A DNA stretch of 64,000 nucleotides from Polaromonas sp. GTDB taxonomy: Bacteria; Pseudomonadota; Gammaproteobacteria; Burkholderiales; Burkholderiaceae_C. The translations under genes and the position numbers were made by a program. This document shows, piece after piece, positions 37,066 to 46,219 of the stretch (positions within the stretch are counted from its first letter, which is position 1; every line of letters starts with the position of its first letter). The DNA is taken from contig JAAFIP010000004.1 in assembly GCA_013297865.1 (NCBI GenBank), positions 272,934-336,933 on the forward strand, given 5' to 3'. Below the pieces are notes generated by a model. The model worked only from the letters and a program-made list of their open reading frames with translations. It had not been told where the DNA came from and ran no database searches.

Positions 37066-39798
37066 ATGAGCGAAATCAGTCGTACAGCACTGTTTGGCAA
37101 ACTCAACAGCCTAGGCTACAAAGCCATTGAGGGCGCCACTATTTTCTGCAAAATGCGTGGTAACCCTTATGTGGAACTAGAGCATTGGTTTGCGCAACTG
37201 CTGCAGACCCAGGATTCCGACGTGCACAAGATCGTGCAGCACTACGGGCTGGACGCATCCGTTTTGGCCAAGGACATGACTGCTGCTCTGGACCGCCTGC
37301 CGCGCGGGGCTACTGCCATCAGCGATTTCTCTCCGCATATCGAAAACGCCATTGAACGTGCCTGGACCTATGCCACGCTGCAGTTTGGCGAGGCGCAGGT
37401 GCGTACCGGCTATCTGGTATTGGGTATGCTTAAAACCCCCAGCCTGCGCAACCCGTTGCTGGGCATTTCCAAACAGTTTGAACGGGTCAAAACAGAAGAC
37501 CTGGCGGAAAATTTTGCCAAGATCTGTGATGCCTCGCCCGAGGCGCAGATGCGTGCTCAGGACGGCACCGGCATGGGCAGCGGCACACCCGGTGAAGACA
37601 GTGGTGCCATGGCGCCCGCTGCCATGGGCAAGGGCGATGCGCTTAAGAAATTTGCAGTTGACCTGACGGAAAAGGCCAAAAAAGGCGAGATGGATCCTGT
37701 CACAGGCCGCGATGAAGAGATCCGCCAGATTGTGGACATCCTGATGCGCCGCCGTCAGAACAACCCCTTGTTGACTGGCGAGGCGGGCGTAGGCAAAACA
37801 GCCGTGGTGGAAGGATTTGCCCAGCGCCTGGCACGCGGCGATGTGCCGCCGCAGCTCAAGAACGTCAAGCTGCTGACGCTGGACATTGGCTTGCTGCAGG
37901 CAGGGGCCAGCATGAAAGGCGAGTTTGAGCAGCGCCTGCGCCAGGTGATTGACGAAGTGCAAAGCTCACCCACTCCCATCATTTTGTTCATTGATGAAAT
38001 TCACACTCTGGTGGGCGCCGGCGGTGCAGCAGGCACGGGCGACGCAGCCAACTTGCTCAAGCCTGCACTGGCGCGCGGCAATCTGCGCACCATCGGTGCC
38101 ACCACCTGGGCTGAGTACAAAAAATACATCGAAAAAGACCCCGCGCTCACACGCCGCTTTCAGGTGGTGCAGGTGCCCGAGCCTGATGAAGTCAAGGCTA
38201 TTCTCATGCTACGTGGCGTGGCCAGTGTGCTGGAGAAGCACCACCGTGTGCAACTACTCGATGAAGCCATCGAAGCAGCGGTCAAACTCTCGCACCGCTA
38301 CATCCCTGCGCGCCAGCTGCCAGACAAAGCCGTGAGTCTGCTGGACACAGCCTGTGCCCGCGTTGCGGTGTCGCAGCATGCCACGCCTCCGGAAGTGGAA
38401 GACTGTCAGCGCCGCATTGAAGCACTGACCACCGAGAGCGAGATCATTGGCCGCGAAGAGTCCATTGGTATTGACGTGACCAAGCGCGCAGCCCAGGTGC
38501 AGAGCTTGCTGGCTGAGGCGAATGGCGAATTGACTAAGCTCAAAGCCCGCTGGGGCGAAGAGAAAGCCTTGGTGGATCGCCTGCTCGAAATCCGCGCCCA
38601 ATTGCGCAAGGGAAGTCAACCAGTGGATGCTACAAATACTGTAGCTGCTCCCGCGACTGAACAGGGCTCTGGCGGCACAAATGATGCTGAAAAATCCGCT
38701 GAAATTGACCGCCCAGCGCTGCTGGCAGAGCTGCATACCCTGCAGGCCAAGATTACCGAGCTGCAGGGCGAATCACCGCTGATTCTGGCCTCGGTGGACG
38801 AGCAAGCCGTGGCCTCTGTGGTGGCTGACTGGACCGGCATTCCTGTAGGCCGCATGGTGAAAAACGAAGTTGAGGCCGTACTGAATCTGGCCGAAACCTT
38901 GAACCAGCGCGTTATTGGCCAAAAACATGGTCTGGAGATGATCGCCCGCCGCATCCAGACCTCACGCGCGCGCCTGGACAACCCACAAAAACCCATTGGT
39001 GTGTTCATGCTGTGCGGTACATCGGGTGTGGGCAAAACCGAAACCGCCCTGGCACTGGCTGAGGCACTGTATGGTGGCGAGCAAAACATCATCACCATCA
39101 ACATGAGCGAGTTCCAGGAGGCGCACACCGTCTCCACACTCAAAGGTGCGCCACCAGGCTATGTGGGCTATGGCGAAGGCGGCATACTGACCGAGGCCGT
39201 GCGCCGCCGTCCCTATAGCGTGGTGTTGCTTGACGAGGTGGAAAAAGCCCACCCCGATGTGCATGAGATTTTCTTTCAGGTGTTTGACAAAGGCTGGATG
39301 GAAGACGGCGAAGGCCGCATGATCGACTTTAAAAACACCATCATCCTGCTGACGACTAATGCGGGCAGCGAGCTGGTGATGAGCATGTGTCGCGACCACG
39401 AACTGCTGCCCGATGCCAACAGCCTGGCCGAAGCGCTCAAAGGTCCGCTGATGAAGGTGTTCCCACCCGCGCTGCTGGGCCGCATTGTCTCTATCCCCTA
39501 CTACCCACTGTCGCCCGACATGATGGCCAAGATTGTGCGCCTGCAGCTGGGCCGTATTAAAAAGCGTGTGGAGGCGAACCACAGCGTGCCTTTCGAGTTC
39601 ACCGACGAAGTAGTCAAACTCGTTGTGGCCCGCTGCCAAGACCCAGAGTCTGGCGGCCGTGTGATCGACGCTATCTTGACCAACACCGTGCTACCGACCA
39701 TCTCGGTTGAATACCTGCAGCGCCTGGCCGCAGGCGGCGAGATCAAACGTGTGGCGCTGGATGTGAAAGACAGCGAATTTACCTACGCGTTTGATTAA
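37066..39798 (+). CDS. clpV: T6SS sheath-disassembly ATPase ClpV (TssH)
   Basis: A 910-residue class I Hsp100/Clp ATPase that recycles contracted sheath. An N-terminal double Clp-N domain is followed by two AAA modules: Walker A GEAGVGKT (about residue 239) with LFIDEIHTLVGAGG, and GTSGVGKT (about 651) with VLLDEVEKAHPDV. ATG 37066 has a GGAG site 8 bases upstream; TTG 37042 is rejected. Odd feature: the linker after the first AAA module (VDATNTVAAPATEQGSGG) is encoded by a copy of the dispersed repeat at 38627, in frame. Confidence 0.96.
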   Translation: MSEISRTALFGKLNSLGYKAIEGATIFCKMRGNPYVELEHWFAQLLQTQDSDVHKIVQHYGLDASVLAKDMTAALDRLPRGATAISDFSPHIENAIERAWTYATLQFGEAQVRTGYLVLGMLKTPSLRNPLLGISKQFERVKTEDLAENFAKICDASPEAQMRAQDGTGMGSGTPGEDSGAMAPAAMGKGDALKKFAVDLTEKAKKGEMDPVTGRDEEIRQIVDILMRRRQNNPLLTGEAGVGKTAVVEGFAQRLARGDVPPQLKNVKLLTLDIGLLQAGASMKGEFEQRLRQVIDEVQSSPTPIILFIDEIHTLVGAGGAAGTGDAANLLKPALARGNLRTIGATTWAEYKKYIEKDPALTRRFQVVQVPEPDEVKAILMLRGVASVLEKHHRVQLLDEAIEAAVKLSHRYIPARQLPDKAVSLLDTACARVAVSQHATPPEVEDCQRRIEALTTESEIIGREESIGIDVTKRAAQVQSLLAEANGELTKLKARWGEEKALVDRLLEIRAQLRKGSQPVDATNTVAAPATEQGSGGTNDAEKSAEIDRPALLAELHTLQAKITELQGESPLILASVDEQAVASVVADWTGIPVGRMVKNEVEAVLNLAETLNQRVIGQKHGLEMIARRIQTSRARLDNPQKPIGVFMLCGTSGVGKTETALALAEALYGGEQNIITINMSEFQEAHTVSTLKGAPPGYVGYGEGGILTEAVRRRPYSVVLLDEVEKAHPDVHEIFFQVFDKGWMEDGEGRMIDFKNTIILLTTNAGSELVMSMCRDHELLPDANSLAEALKGPLMKVFPPALLGRIVSIPYYPLSPDMMAKIVRLQLGRIKKRVEANHSVPFEFTDEVVKLVVARCQDPESGGRVIDAILTNTVLPTISVEYLQRLAAGGEIKRVALDVKDSEFTYAFD
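38627..38660 (+). repeat. Dispersed repeat, copy f, inside clpV
   Basis: GCTAC-N7-GTAGC hairpin followed by TGCTCCCGCGACT. The hairpin arms keep pairing through paired changes relative to other copies (GCTAT/ATAGC). It encodes about 11 residues of the ClpV middle linker, in the xAAPA reading frame. Confidence 0.75.
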
Positions 39799-39821
39799 AT
39801 TCAGCCCAAGCGAACCGCACC

Positions 39822-42224
39822 ATGGCACAAGACCTTTTCAAAATCGACGGTGACTCCCCTGCCAAGGACGATCTGAAGTTCTGGCGCATTGTGGGCCACG
39901 AAGCCCTGTCGCGGCCTTCGTTTTATGAACTGACGGTGCTGTCCAAAAACCAGAAGATTGAGGCGAAAGATATTTTGGGCCATGCCTTTGATGTGGTGAT
40001 CGAGTTTGAAGACAAAGACGGTGCCATGCACAAGCGCCACTGCCAGGGCCACGCAGTGCGCTTCACGCGGGTGGGCGAGGTCTCGGGCTATTTCCGCTAC
40101 CAGATTGCTCTGCAGTCGTGGTTTGGCCTATTGGCCAAAAGGTCTAATTCACGCATCCTGCAGGACAAACCGGTGCTGGAGGTGATTGACGCTGTTTTTG
40201 AAGACAGTCCTATCAAGCGCGTTAAAAAAACCAAGACCGACAACGTGATTGGTCAACACGAAGCCATACGGTACTGCGTGCAACACCAAGAGAGCGATTA
40301 CCGCTTTGCCTCGCGCCTGATGGAAGATGAAGGTATTTACTACTGGTTTGATGCCCACGAGGAAGTGGGCACCATGCATCTGTCTGACGCCAGCGATGTG
40401 GCCCACGACAAGCTGCCTGCCAACGAGGTGCTGAAATATCTGGCCAGTGGCGTGAGCGATGCACAGTTCAACGAGATCACCCGCTGGACCAGCACACGCC
40501 AGCTGGACACTGGAAAATACGACTCTCGCGACAGCGATTTCAAAGCTATCCGCAAAAAGCTCAAAGCCGACAAAGCCGATCCCGACACCCATGAGCTGGC
40601 TGATTTAGAGGCGTTTGAGTTCGCTGGCGGATACTTCCGCAATGACGACACCGACGCCATTGGCAAAATGCGCATGGAAGAGCTGGCCACCCATCGCAAG
40701 CGCTATTGGGCACAGACCAGCTGGCCCGATGTGACTGCAGGCCGAAGCTTCACGCTCAAAGGCGATCCTAACCAACTGAGCGACGGCGATTATCTGATTG
40801 CCGCCTGCACCTTTGTGGTGAGCCATCCAGGTTATGAAAGCATCAGCGTCAAGGAAGAACAAAAATCCATTGTGGGCATGCTACAGACAGCTCTGGCTGA
40901 TGATGCGGTGAACGCAGACACACGCCTGGGCTTGATAGACATTATCGAGAGCACACCTACCATGCGCACGGGCTTGCTCAACTCACGCGCTTTCCTGCTC
41001 ACGGTGATGCCACTGGACGAACCCTATCGCGTGCCGCGCCTGACACCCAGAGTCACCATGCCCGGCCCGCAGAGTGCCATTGTGGTGGGGCCAGAAGGTG
41101 AAGAAATTCATGCAGACGAATTTGGCCGCGTCAAAGTGCATTTTCATTGGGACCGCTACGACAAAAGCAACGAAAAATCCACCTGCTGGGTGCGCGTGTC
41201 GCAGCCCTGGGCAGGCAAAGGCTGGGGCGGGTATTTCATCCCACGCATTGGTCAGGAGGTGATTGTTGATTTTCTCAACGGCGACCCAGACCGCCCCATT
41301 ATCATCGGACGCGTCTATAACGACGACCAGCCCAAACCCTTTGACTCACACACCCAAAGCGGCTTCCGCACGCGCTCCACACCCAAGGGCAGTGCAGCCA
41401 ACTGCAACGAATTTCGCTTTGACGACAAAAAAGGTTCAGAGCAGGTCTATCTGCATGCCGAGAAAAACCAGGACATCAGCGTTGAAAACGACGAGACACA
41501 TACGGTGGGCCATGACCGCACCAAGACGATTGATAACGACGAAACCAACCACATCAAGCATGACCGTACCGAGACGGTAGGCAACAACGAAAAAATCACG
41601 ATTGGTGTAGACCGCACTGAAAGCGTTGGCAAAAACGAAACGATTGCTATCGGTGTGGACCGCAAAGAGTCTGTAGGTGCCAACGAGACTATCAGTATTG
41701 GTGCAAACCGCACTATCTCTGTCGGAGCAAGCGAAACCGCTACTGTCGCACTGCAGCGCACACATACTGTGGGTGTTAATGAAACTATCGCTATTGGTGC
41801 TGCACAAGAGATCGCCATTGGTGCTATGCAGTCTGTCGCTATTGGTGCCAACCAATCGGTTAACGTTGGGGTTAACCAATCTACTGACGTAGGAGCCAAT
41901 CAGTCTACCAATGTGGGAGCTAATAGGTCCATCGAAGTAGGCGCAAAATTGTCTACCAAAGTAGGTTCTGACGAATCACGCGATGTGGGCGGAGGGCGAG
42001 CTACACAAGTTGCCAAGGACGATGCCATCAAAGTAGGTAAAAACTTTGTACTTGAAGCGGGCGACTCCATTTCATTAAAAACTGGCAGCGCCAGCATTAC
42101 CATGAAAAAAGATGGAACCATCACCATCAAAGGCAAAGATGTCACTATCGACGGATCCGGCAAGATCAATGTCAAGGCGAGCAGCGACATTGTGATGAAG
42201 GGCTCGAAGATTTTGCAGAACTGA
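39822..42224 (+). CDS. vgrG: T6SS spike protein VgrG (TssI)
   Basis: An 800-residue VgrG. The N-terminal gp27-like part covers about 1-400. The gp5-like OB domain is at about 430-500 (EFGRVKVHFHWDRYD, then CWVRVSQPWAGKGWGGYFIP and RIGQEVIVDFLNGDPDRPII). A C-terminal beta-helix needle is built from 20 octads (41505-41984). The protein then ends in a short SITMKKDGTITIKGKDV segment with no extra enzymatic domain, so cargo is probably carried through the adaptor/PAAR genes downstream. It follows clpV by 23 bases. Confidence 0.96.
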   Translation: MAQDLFKIDGDSPAKDDLKFWRIVGHEALSRPSFYELTVLSKNQKIEAKDILGHAFDVVIEFEDKDGAMHKRHCQGHAVRFTRVGEVSGYFRYQIALQSWFGLLAKRSNSRILQDKPVLEVIDAVFEDSPIKRVKKTKTDNVIGQHEAIRYCVQHQESDYRFASRLMEDEGIYYWFDAHEEVGTMHLSDASDVAHDKLPANEVLKYLASGVSDAQFNEITRWTSTRQLDTGKYDSRDSDFKAIRKKLKADKADPDTHELADLEAFEFAGGYFRNDDTDAIGKMRMEELATHRKRYWAQTSWPDVTAGRSFTLKGDPNQLSDGDYLIAACTFVVSHPGYESISVKEEQKSIVGMLQTALADDAVNADTRLGLIDIIESTPTMRTGLLNSRAFLLTVMPLDEPYRVPRLTPRVTMPGPQSAIVVGPEGEEIHADEFGRVKVHFHWDRYDKSNEKSTCWVRVSQPWAGKGWGGYFIPRIGQEVIVDFLNGDPDRPIIIGRVYNDDQPKPFDSHTQSGFRTRSTPKGSAANCNEFRFDDKKGSEQVYLHAEKNQDISVENDETHTVGHDRTKTIDNDETNHIKHDRTETVGNNEKITIGVDRTESVGKNETIAIGVDRKESVGANETISIGANRTISVGASETATVALQRTHTVGVNETIAIGAAQEIAIGAMQSVAIGANQSVNVGVNQSTDVGANQSTNVGANRSIEVGAKLSTKVGSDESRDVGGGRATQVAKDDAIKVGKNFVLEAGDSISLKTGSASITMKKDGTITIKGKDVTIDGSGKINVKASSDIVMKGSKILQN
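41505..41984 (+). repeat. 20 tandem octad repeats encoding the VgrG beta-helix
   Basis: Twenty consecutive 24-base units encode [V/I]Gx[N/D]xxxx (for example VGKNETIA, IGVDRKES, VGANQSTN). This is the gp5-type triple-stranded beta-helix pattern. Later units shift toward VGxNQSxx and lower GC. Nearly identical neighbouring units mean copy number could change by slippage, altering needle length. Confidence 0.85.
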
Positions 42225-42249
42225 TGTTAGTGCAAACGAAAGATACGCC

Positions 42250-42810
42250 ATGAAAAGTGCCGACCTGATTGACGAGCAATTTGCCTACGCAGATGACGAA
42301 CCTGCGAAAGCCAAGCCAACACCTGACAAGGCTTTTGAACTTGACCGTCTGCTGCAGGCACGCCCGTCCGGCTTGAGTTCTAGCGCATTGCCACAAGTCA
42401 TTATTGGCGAACTGCTGGCGATTGCAGATGATGGCAAGTCGCCGCTAGTGATCTATCCTGGCCAGCCAGGCACCGCTGCTTTGCGCGCACGCAGTGTGCT
42501 GGACCTGCATGGCGCCCACATTGGTCAATCAGTGGTACTGCAGTTCGAGGGCGGCGACCCAGCATTGCCGATTGTGATGGGCGTGCTGAGAGAAATTCAT
42601 AGCCAACCGTTAGTCGCACCTGGAAAAGTAGAAGTAGATGCTGACGGTCAACGCATGATTGTGAGTGCTAAAGATCAAATAGTGCTACGTTGCGGAAAAT
42701 CAAGCATTACTTTGACTGAAAGTGGTCATGTAGAGATTCGAGGTGAAGTCATTGTTAGTCAAGCCGTAAAGGCCAATCGCATTCGCGGTGGATCAGTAGA
42801 AATGAATTAG
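42250..42810 (+). CDS. DUF6484-type protein, VgrG-tip-like
   Basis: A 186-residue protein of a type often found next to vgrG. After an unstructured N-terminus, residues about 45-115 look like a small OB fold: IGQSVVLQFEGGDPALPIVM closely parallels VgrG's IGQEVIVDFLNGDPDRPIII. The C-terminus (DQIVLRCGKSSITLTESG, then VEIRG) parallels the VgrG end (DSISLKTGSASITMKKDG). I infer a shortened spike or extension piece. Starts 25 bases after vgrG. GC content begins to fall in its 3' half. Confidence 0.65.
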   Translation: MKSADLIDEQFAYADDEPAKAKPTPDKAFELDRLLQARPSGLSSSALPQVIIGELLAIADDGKSPLVIYPGQPGTAALRARSVLDLHGAHIGQSVVLQFEGGDPALPIVMGVLREIHSQPLVAPGKVEVDADGQRMIVSAKDQIVLRCGKSSITLTESGHVEIRGEVIVSQAVKANRIRGGSVEMN

Positions 42811-42813
42811 TTT

Positions 42814-44076
42814 ATGAGCACAGCTGTACTTCGCCCTATTGGATTCAGACCTTGGGAAATCTCTGAAATGGTCAATAAACCAGTCATTGAATACCATGCT
42901 GGCGAAGCGGCATTTTTATGGATGCAACGAAATTACGCTGTACGTGCACCTCATTTTCGACTTAAACACTTGGCTAAGCTAGACCGCCGAATAGAAGGCC
43001 ATCTTGAAGGTTTACGATTGGGTTCTAGTGCGGCATGGAGTGCAGTACAAAGCCAACTGGAAAATTGCGATATGGGTACAGTATTTGTCGCAGCTTACCT
43101 CGCATTTCACAGTCGTGACGCAAAGAAGATGCGTTCAGCACTGCTTTTAGCTTTATCTACGCCGCAATTTCAAACTGCGTTACTAGCAGCACTCGCTTGG
43201 ATTGATTTTAAAAATTTGCAAGAAATTATCAATCAATTAAGAGAATCGCCCGAACCAAAGCATCAGCTAATTGCTTTATCAGCTGCAACAGCGCAGCGTG
43301 TTGATTTAGGTTTTTTTTTAAAGCAATCCGTAGACTCTAAGAATTCGGAGCTTCGATCGCGCGCACTTCGAGCTATTGGTGAACTTAAGCGTACCGATCT
43401 TTTACCATCTGCGCAGCATGCCGAACGTGATGCTGATGTTGCTTGCAGGTTTTGGGCTGGCCATTCTATGGCACTACTTGGAGACCCTCGTGGTGCAAAA
43501 GTCGCTTTGAATGCTGCGCTTGAAGAACCTAGTTTGATCTGTCGCGGTATTGAGGTTGCTATGCGGTGCGGTGACGCAAACTGGGCGCGTGATATTTTGC
43601 GTAAACTTTCAACTGACAATACTTCACCGCGGTTTGCGATAAAGGCTGCTGGTGCTCTGGGTGATCCTGCGTTGATGCCATGGTTGTTTAGTCATATGCA
43701 GAATATTTCACAAGCGCGTATTGCTGGAGAAGCTTTTTCCATGATAAGTGGTGCAGATTTAGACTATCTAAGCCTAAAGCAAGATGCACCAGATAGAGAA
43801 CTAGAAGAAAATTACCAAGAAGATGCCGACCTACCCTGGCCGGATGTTGATAAAGTTACTAATTGGTGGCGCAATGAAAGCAAGAAATTTGTTGCTGGGC
43901 AACGCTACCTAGCTGGACGTCAAGCCAGCGCTGACAGTGCTTCTGCGGTTTTGCGTGAAGGTTATCAACGACAGCGTCGAAGTGCAGCCATAGAGTTTGC
44001 ACATAGCAATCCAGATGCGATTGTATTCCCGGTGGCAGGTCGCGCTGACTGGCAAAAACAAAGGCTTTCAGCATGA
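42814..44076 (+). CDS. TIGR02270-family HEAT-like repeat protein
   Basis: A 420-residue protein. The N-terminus with YHAGEAAFLWMQRNYAVRAP, then LKHLAKLDRRIEGHLEGLRL is characteristic of TIGR02270, found in vgrG neighbourhoods. The middle has HEAT-like helical repeats (SELRSRALRAIGELKR, then VACRFWAGHSMALLGDP and SPRFAIKAAGALGDPALMPW). Probably a scaffold or chaperone for loading; no experimental role is known to me. It overlaps the DUF2169 gene by 4 bases. Composition is lower in GC than the core T6SS genes. Confidence 0.75.
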   Translation: MSTAVLRPIGFRPWEISEMVNKPVIEYHAGEAAFLWMQRNYAVRAPHFRLKHLAKLDRRIEGHLEGLRLGSSAAWSAVQSQLENCDMGTVFVAAYLAFHSRDAKKMRSALLLALSTPQFQTALLAALAWIDFKNLQEIINQLRESPEPKHQLIALSAATAQRVDLGFFLKQSVDSKNSELRSRALRAIGELKRTDLLPSAQHAERDADVACRFWAGHSMALLGDPRGAKVALNAALEEPSLICRGIEVAMRCGDANWARDILRKLSTDNTSPRFAIKAAGALGDPALMPWLFSHMQNISQARIAGEAFSMISGADLDYLSLKQDAPDRELEENYQEDADLPWPDVDKVTNWWRNESKKFVAGQRYLAGRQASADSASAVLREGYQRQRRSAAIEFAHSNPDAIVFPVAGRADWQKQRLSA

Positions 44077-45170
44077 GATTTACCAATCAATCAGGGTTTC
44101 CAGCGGCGTGGACTATGGGCTTTGAGCGCGATGGTCGCGAAATGCTTGTTGTTGTAGTTAAGGCAACATATGATCTGCCAGTACTTGGTGCAGAGCCTAA
44201 GCTTTCCCAAGAGCATGTGCCCTTGATTGAAGCTGATCAATTTACTGGAGAGCCAGGGTACTCAGCTCCGTTGTATGAGACAGACTATGCACATCGTAAA
44301 CTTGCATGTGATGTTCTGCTTTTAGGCAGCGCATATGCTCCAGCTGGCAAACAGAGCACACGCACTCAAGTAGGTCTTAAAGTAGGAAATATGGTGAAGC
44401 AGTTCAACGTAATTGGGCGACGGCGTTGGCAGAACCGAGTTTTTGCGGTAGTAGCTAGTGAGCCTGAGCCTTTTACAGTTATACCCATCTCCTACGATTG
44501 CGCGTTCGGTGGCACAGATCGTACTCAAGAAGCTAAAGGTTTGACTGATTGTTTTCTTGCAAATCCAGTAGGCAAAGGCTTCAGACAGCATACAGATGCT
44601 ATCGATGGTGAACCGTTGCCAAATACAGAAAAAATAGGTCAGGCGGTAGACTCTTACAACGGAAAGTACTCTCCAATGGCGTTCTCTCCAATAGGTCGCA
44701 ACTGGAGCCCTAGGCTCAATTACGTGGGTACCTATGACCAGCAGTGGATTGAAAATACTGCACCACTATGGCCAGCAGACTTTGACTATCGTTATTTTCA
44801 AGCTGCACCACCTGATCAAGTTATTCCTTACCCTCAAGGTGGTGAGGACATAGCACTAAAAAACCTAACCCCTGATGGACAACGCTCATTTAAGTTACCT
44901 GCTCGCAAAATGCCCATTACTTTTATTCCTTACAAAGGTAGGGACGTCACGTTAGAGGCCAATATTGATACCATTGTTATCGAGCCTGATTTAGACCGAT
45001 TCACGATGACTTGGCGAGCTAACCTTCCACTGGGGAAAAGCGTATTCGATGTAAAGGAAACCATAGCTGGCCAAATGTCTGCAGCATGGCATCGCGCTCG
45101 ACGTTTCCCTCATAAAAGTTATTACTCATCTCTCAACCAGCTCGTTACTGAGAAAAGACTGAGGAAATAA
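44073..45170 (+). CDS. DUF2169 effector-adaptor protein
   Basis: A 365-residue DUF2169 protein. Typical features: FERDGREMLVVVVKATYDLP near the N-terminus, then DVLLLGSAYAPAGKQSTRTQ, ISYDCAFGGTD, NPVGKGF and TMTWRANLPL. DUF2169 proteins occur with PAAR-like DUF4150 tips and are considered adaptors that load specific T6SS effectors, for example beside the Agrobacterium DNase effector Tde2. Overlaps both neighbours by 1-4 bases, so it is made in step with the thiolase-fold protein. Confidence 0.85.
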   Translation: MRFTNQSGFPAAWTMGFERDGREMLVVVVKATYDLPVLGAEPKLSQEHVPLIEADQFTGEPGYSAPLYETDYAHRKLACDVLLLGSAYAPAGKQSTRTQVGLKVGNMVKQFNVIGRRRWQNRVFAVVASEPEPFTVIPISYDCAFGGTDRTQEAKGLTDCFLANPVGKGFRQHTDAIDGEPLPNTEKIGQAVDSYNGKYSPMAFSPIGRNWSPRLNYVGTYDQQWIENTAPLWPADFDYRYFQAAPPDQVIPYPQGGEDIALKNLTPDGQRSFKLPARKMPITFIPYKGRDVTLEANIDTIVIEPDLDRFTMTWRANLPLGKSVFDVKETIAGQMSAAWHRARRFPHKSYYSSLNQLVTEKRLRK

Positions 45171-46219
45171 TGACCACGCTATCCATCATTTCTAGTGGAA
45201 TGGTAACCGCACTAGGCTTTAATGCGCCTGCAACGCTGGCTGCATTACGTTCAGGTGTGAGTGGGGTAGGAGCTACACCATGGCCAGATATTGAAACGGG
45301 TGAGCCTTTACGGGGAGCCAGAGTGAAACTGCCTCACTGGTGGGAAGGTGTGGGAAAGCTAGCAGATTTAGTTGCTCCAGCTATTCACGAATGTCTACAG
45401 ACTGAAGTTCTAGAATCAATTACTAATATTCCGCTTTTGGTTGGCGTTGCAGCGCACAGTCGCCCTGGCCGTACAGAAGGATTAGATGAGAATTTACTAG
45501 ATGAAGTCTATAGCCGCTTGGACTTACCAAAACATAAGGACTCAAAGCTATTCCCTTTTGATGAAGCGGGATGCTTTCATGCTTTGCTAGCTGCGCAGAA
45601 TTTGTTAACTAGCACTAATGCAAGTTATGTAGTTGTAGCTGGCGTAGACAGTTTTCTTACAAGCGCGACATTGAACGGATTTATGAAAAATAGGCGTCTA
45701 ATGACTTCTACTAATTCAAATGGATTTTTTCCTGGTGAAGCAGGCACAGCAGTACTTGTGGGCAAATGTAGCTCACAACATCCTGAGGCGTTATGTATCT
45801 ACGGCTTGGGATTAAAACAAGAGATAGCTACGATTGAAAGTACTGAACCATTTCAAGCAAAAGGTCTTACACAGGCTATGAAGCAGGCCCTTGATAGTGC
45901 AGGTGTGTTGTTAAAAGATATTGCTTACCGTACTACTGATTTGACAGGCGAGCACTACAAGTTTAAAGAAGCTGCTTTTGCAGCAGCCAGACTAAATAGC
46001 AGCGACCGCAAAACACCTCTCGATTTGTGGCATCCAATAGAATATTTGGGCGCAATAGGTGCCGCAGTATTACCTTGCTTGCTTGGGCAAATTATGCATG
46101 CAGCTCAAAAAGGATATGCTCCTGGTCCAATCGCGTTATGTCATGTCGGTACTGATGATGGAATACGCGCGGCTATGGTAGTTGGCTTAAGTCAGCGAAT
46201 TGGGGGTAAGGCCTTATGA
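45170..46219 (+). CDS. Thiolase-fold (beta-ketoacyl-synthase-like) T6SS accessory, probably inactive
   Basis: A 349-residue thiolase-fold protein: SGMVTALGFNAPATLAALRSG at the start, YVVVAGVDSF as the central strand, NGFFPGEAGTAVLVGK and EYLGAIGAAVLP. By hand alignment to ketoacyl synthases, the nucleophile Cys is not at its place (a Cys in EAGCFHALL is about two residues off). The first His (NAHGTS) reads DLTGEH, and the second (TGHLLGAAG) reads IEYLGAIG. I infer a structural rather than enzymatic role in effector loading. Overlaps DUF2169 and DUF4150 genes by a few bases. Confidence 0.7.
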   Translation: MTTLSIISSGMVTALGFNAPATLAALRSGVSGVGATPWPDIETGEPLRGARVKLPHWWEGVGKLADLVAPAIHECLQTEVLESITNIPLLVGVAAHSRPGRTEGLDENLLDEVYSRLDLPKHKDSKLFPFDEAGCFHALLAAQNLLTSTNASYVVVAGVDSFLTSATLNGFMKNRRLMTSTNSNGFFPGEAGTAVLVGKCSSQHPEALCIYGLGLKQEIATIESTEPFQAKGLTQAMKQALDSAGVLLKDIAYRTTDLTGEHYKFKEAAFAAARLNSSDRKTPLDLWHPIEYLGAIGAAVLPCLLGQIMHAAQKGYAPGPIALCHVGTDDGIRAAMVVGLSQRIGGKAL

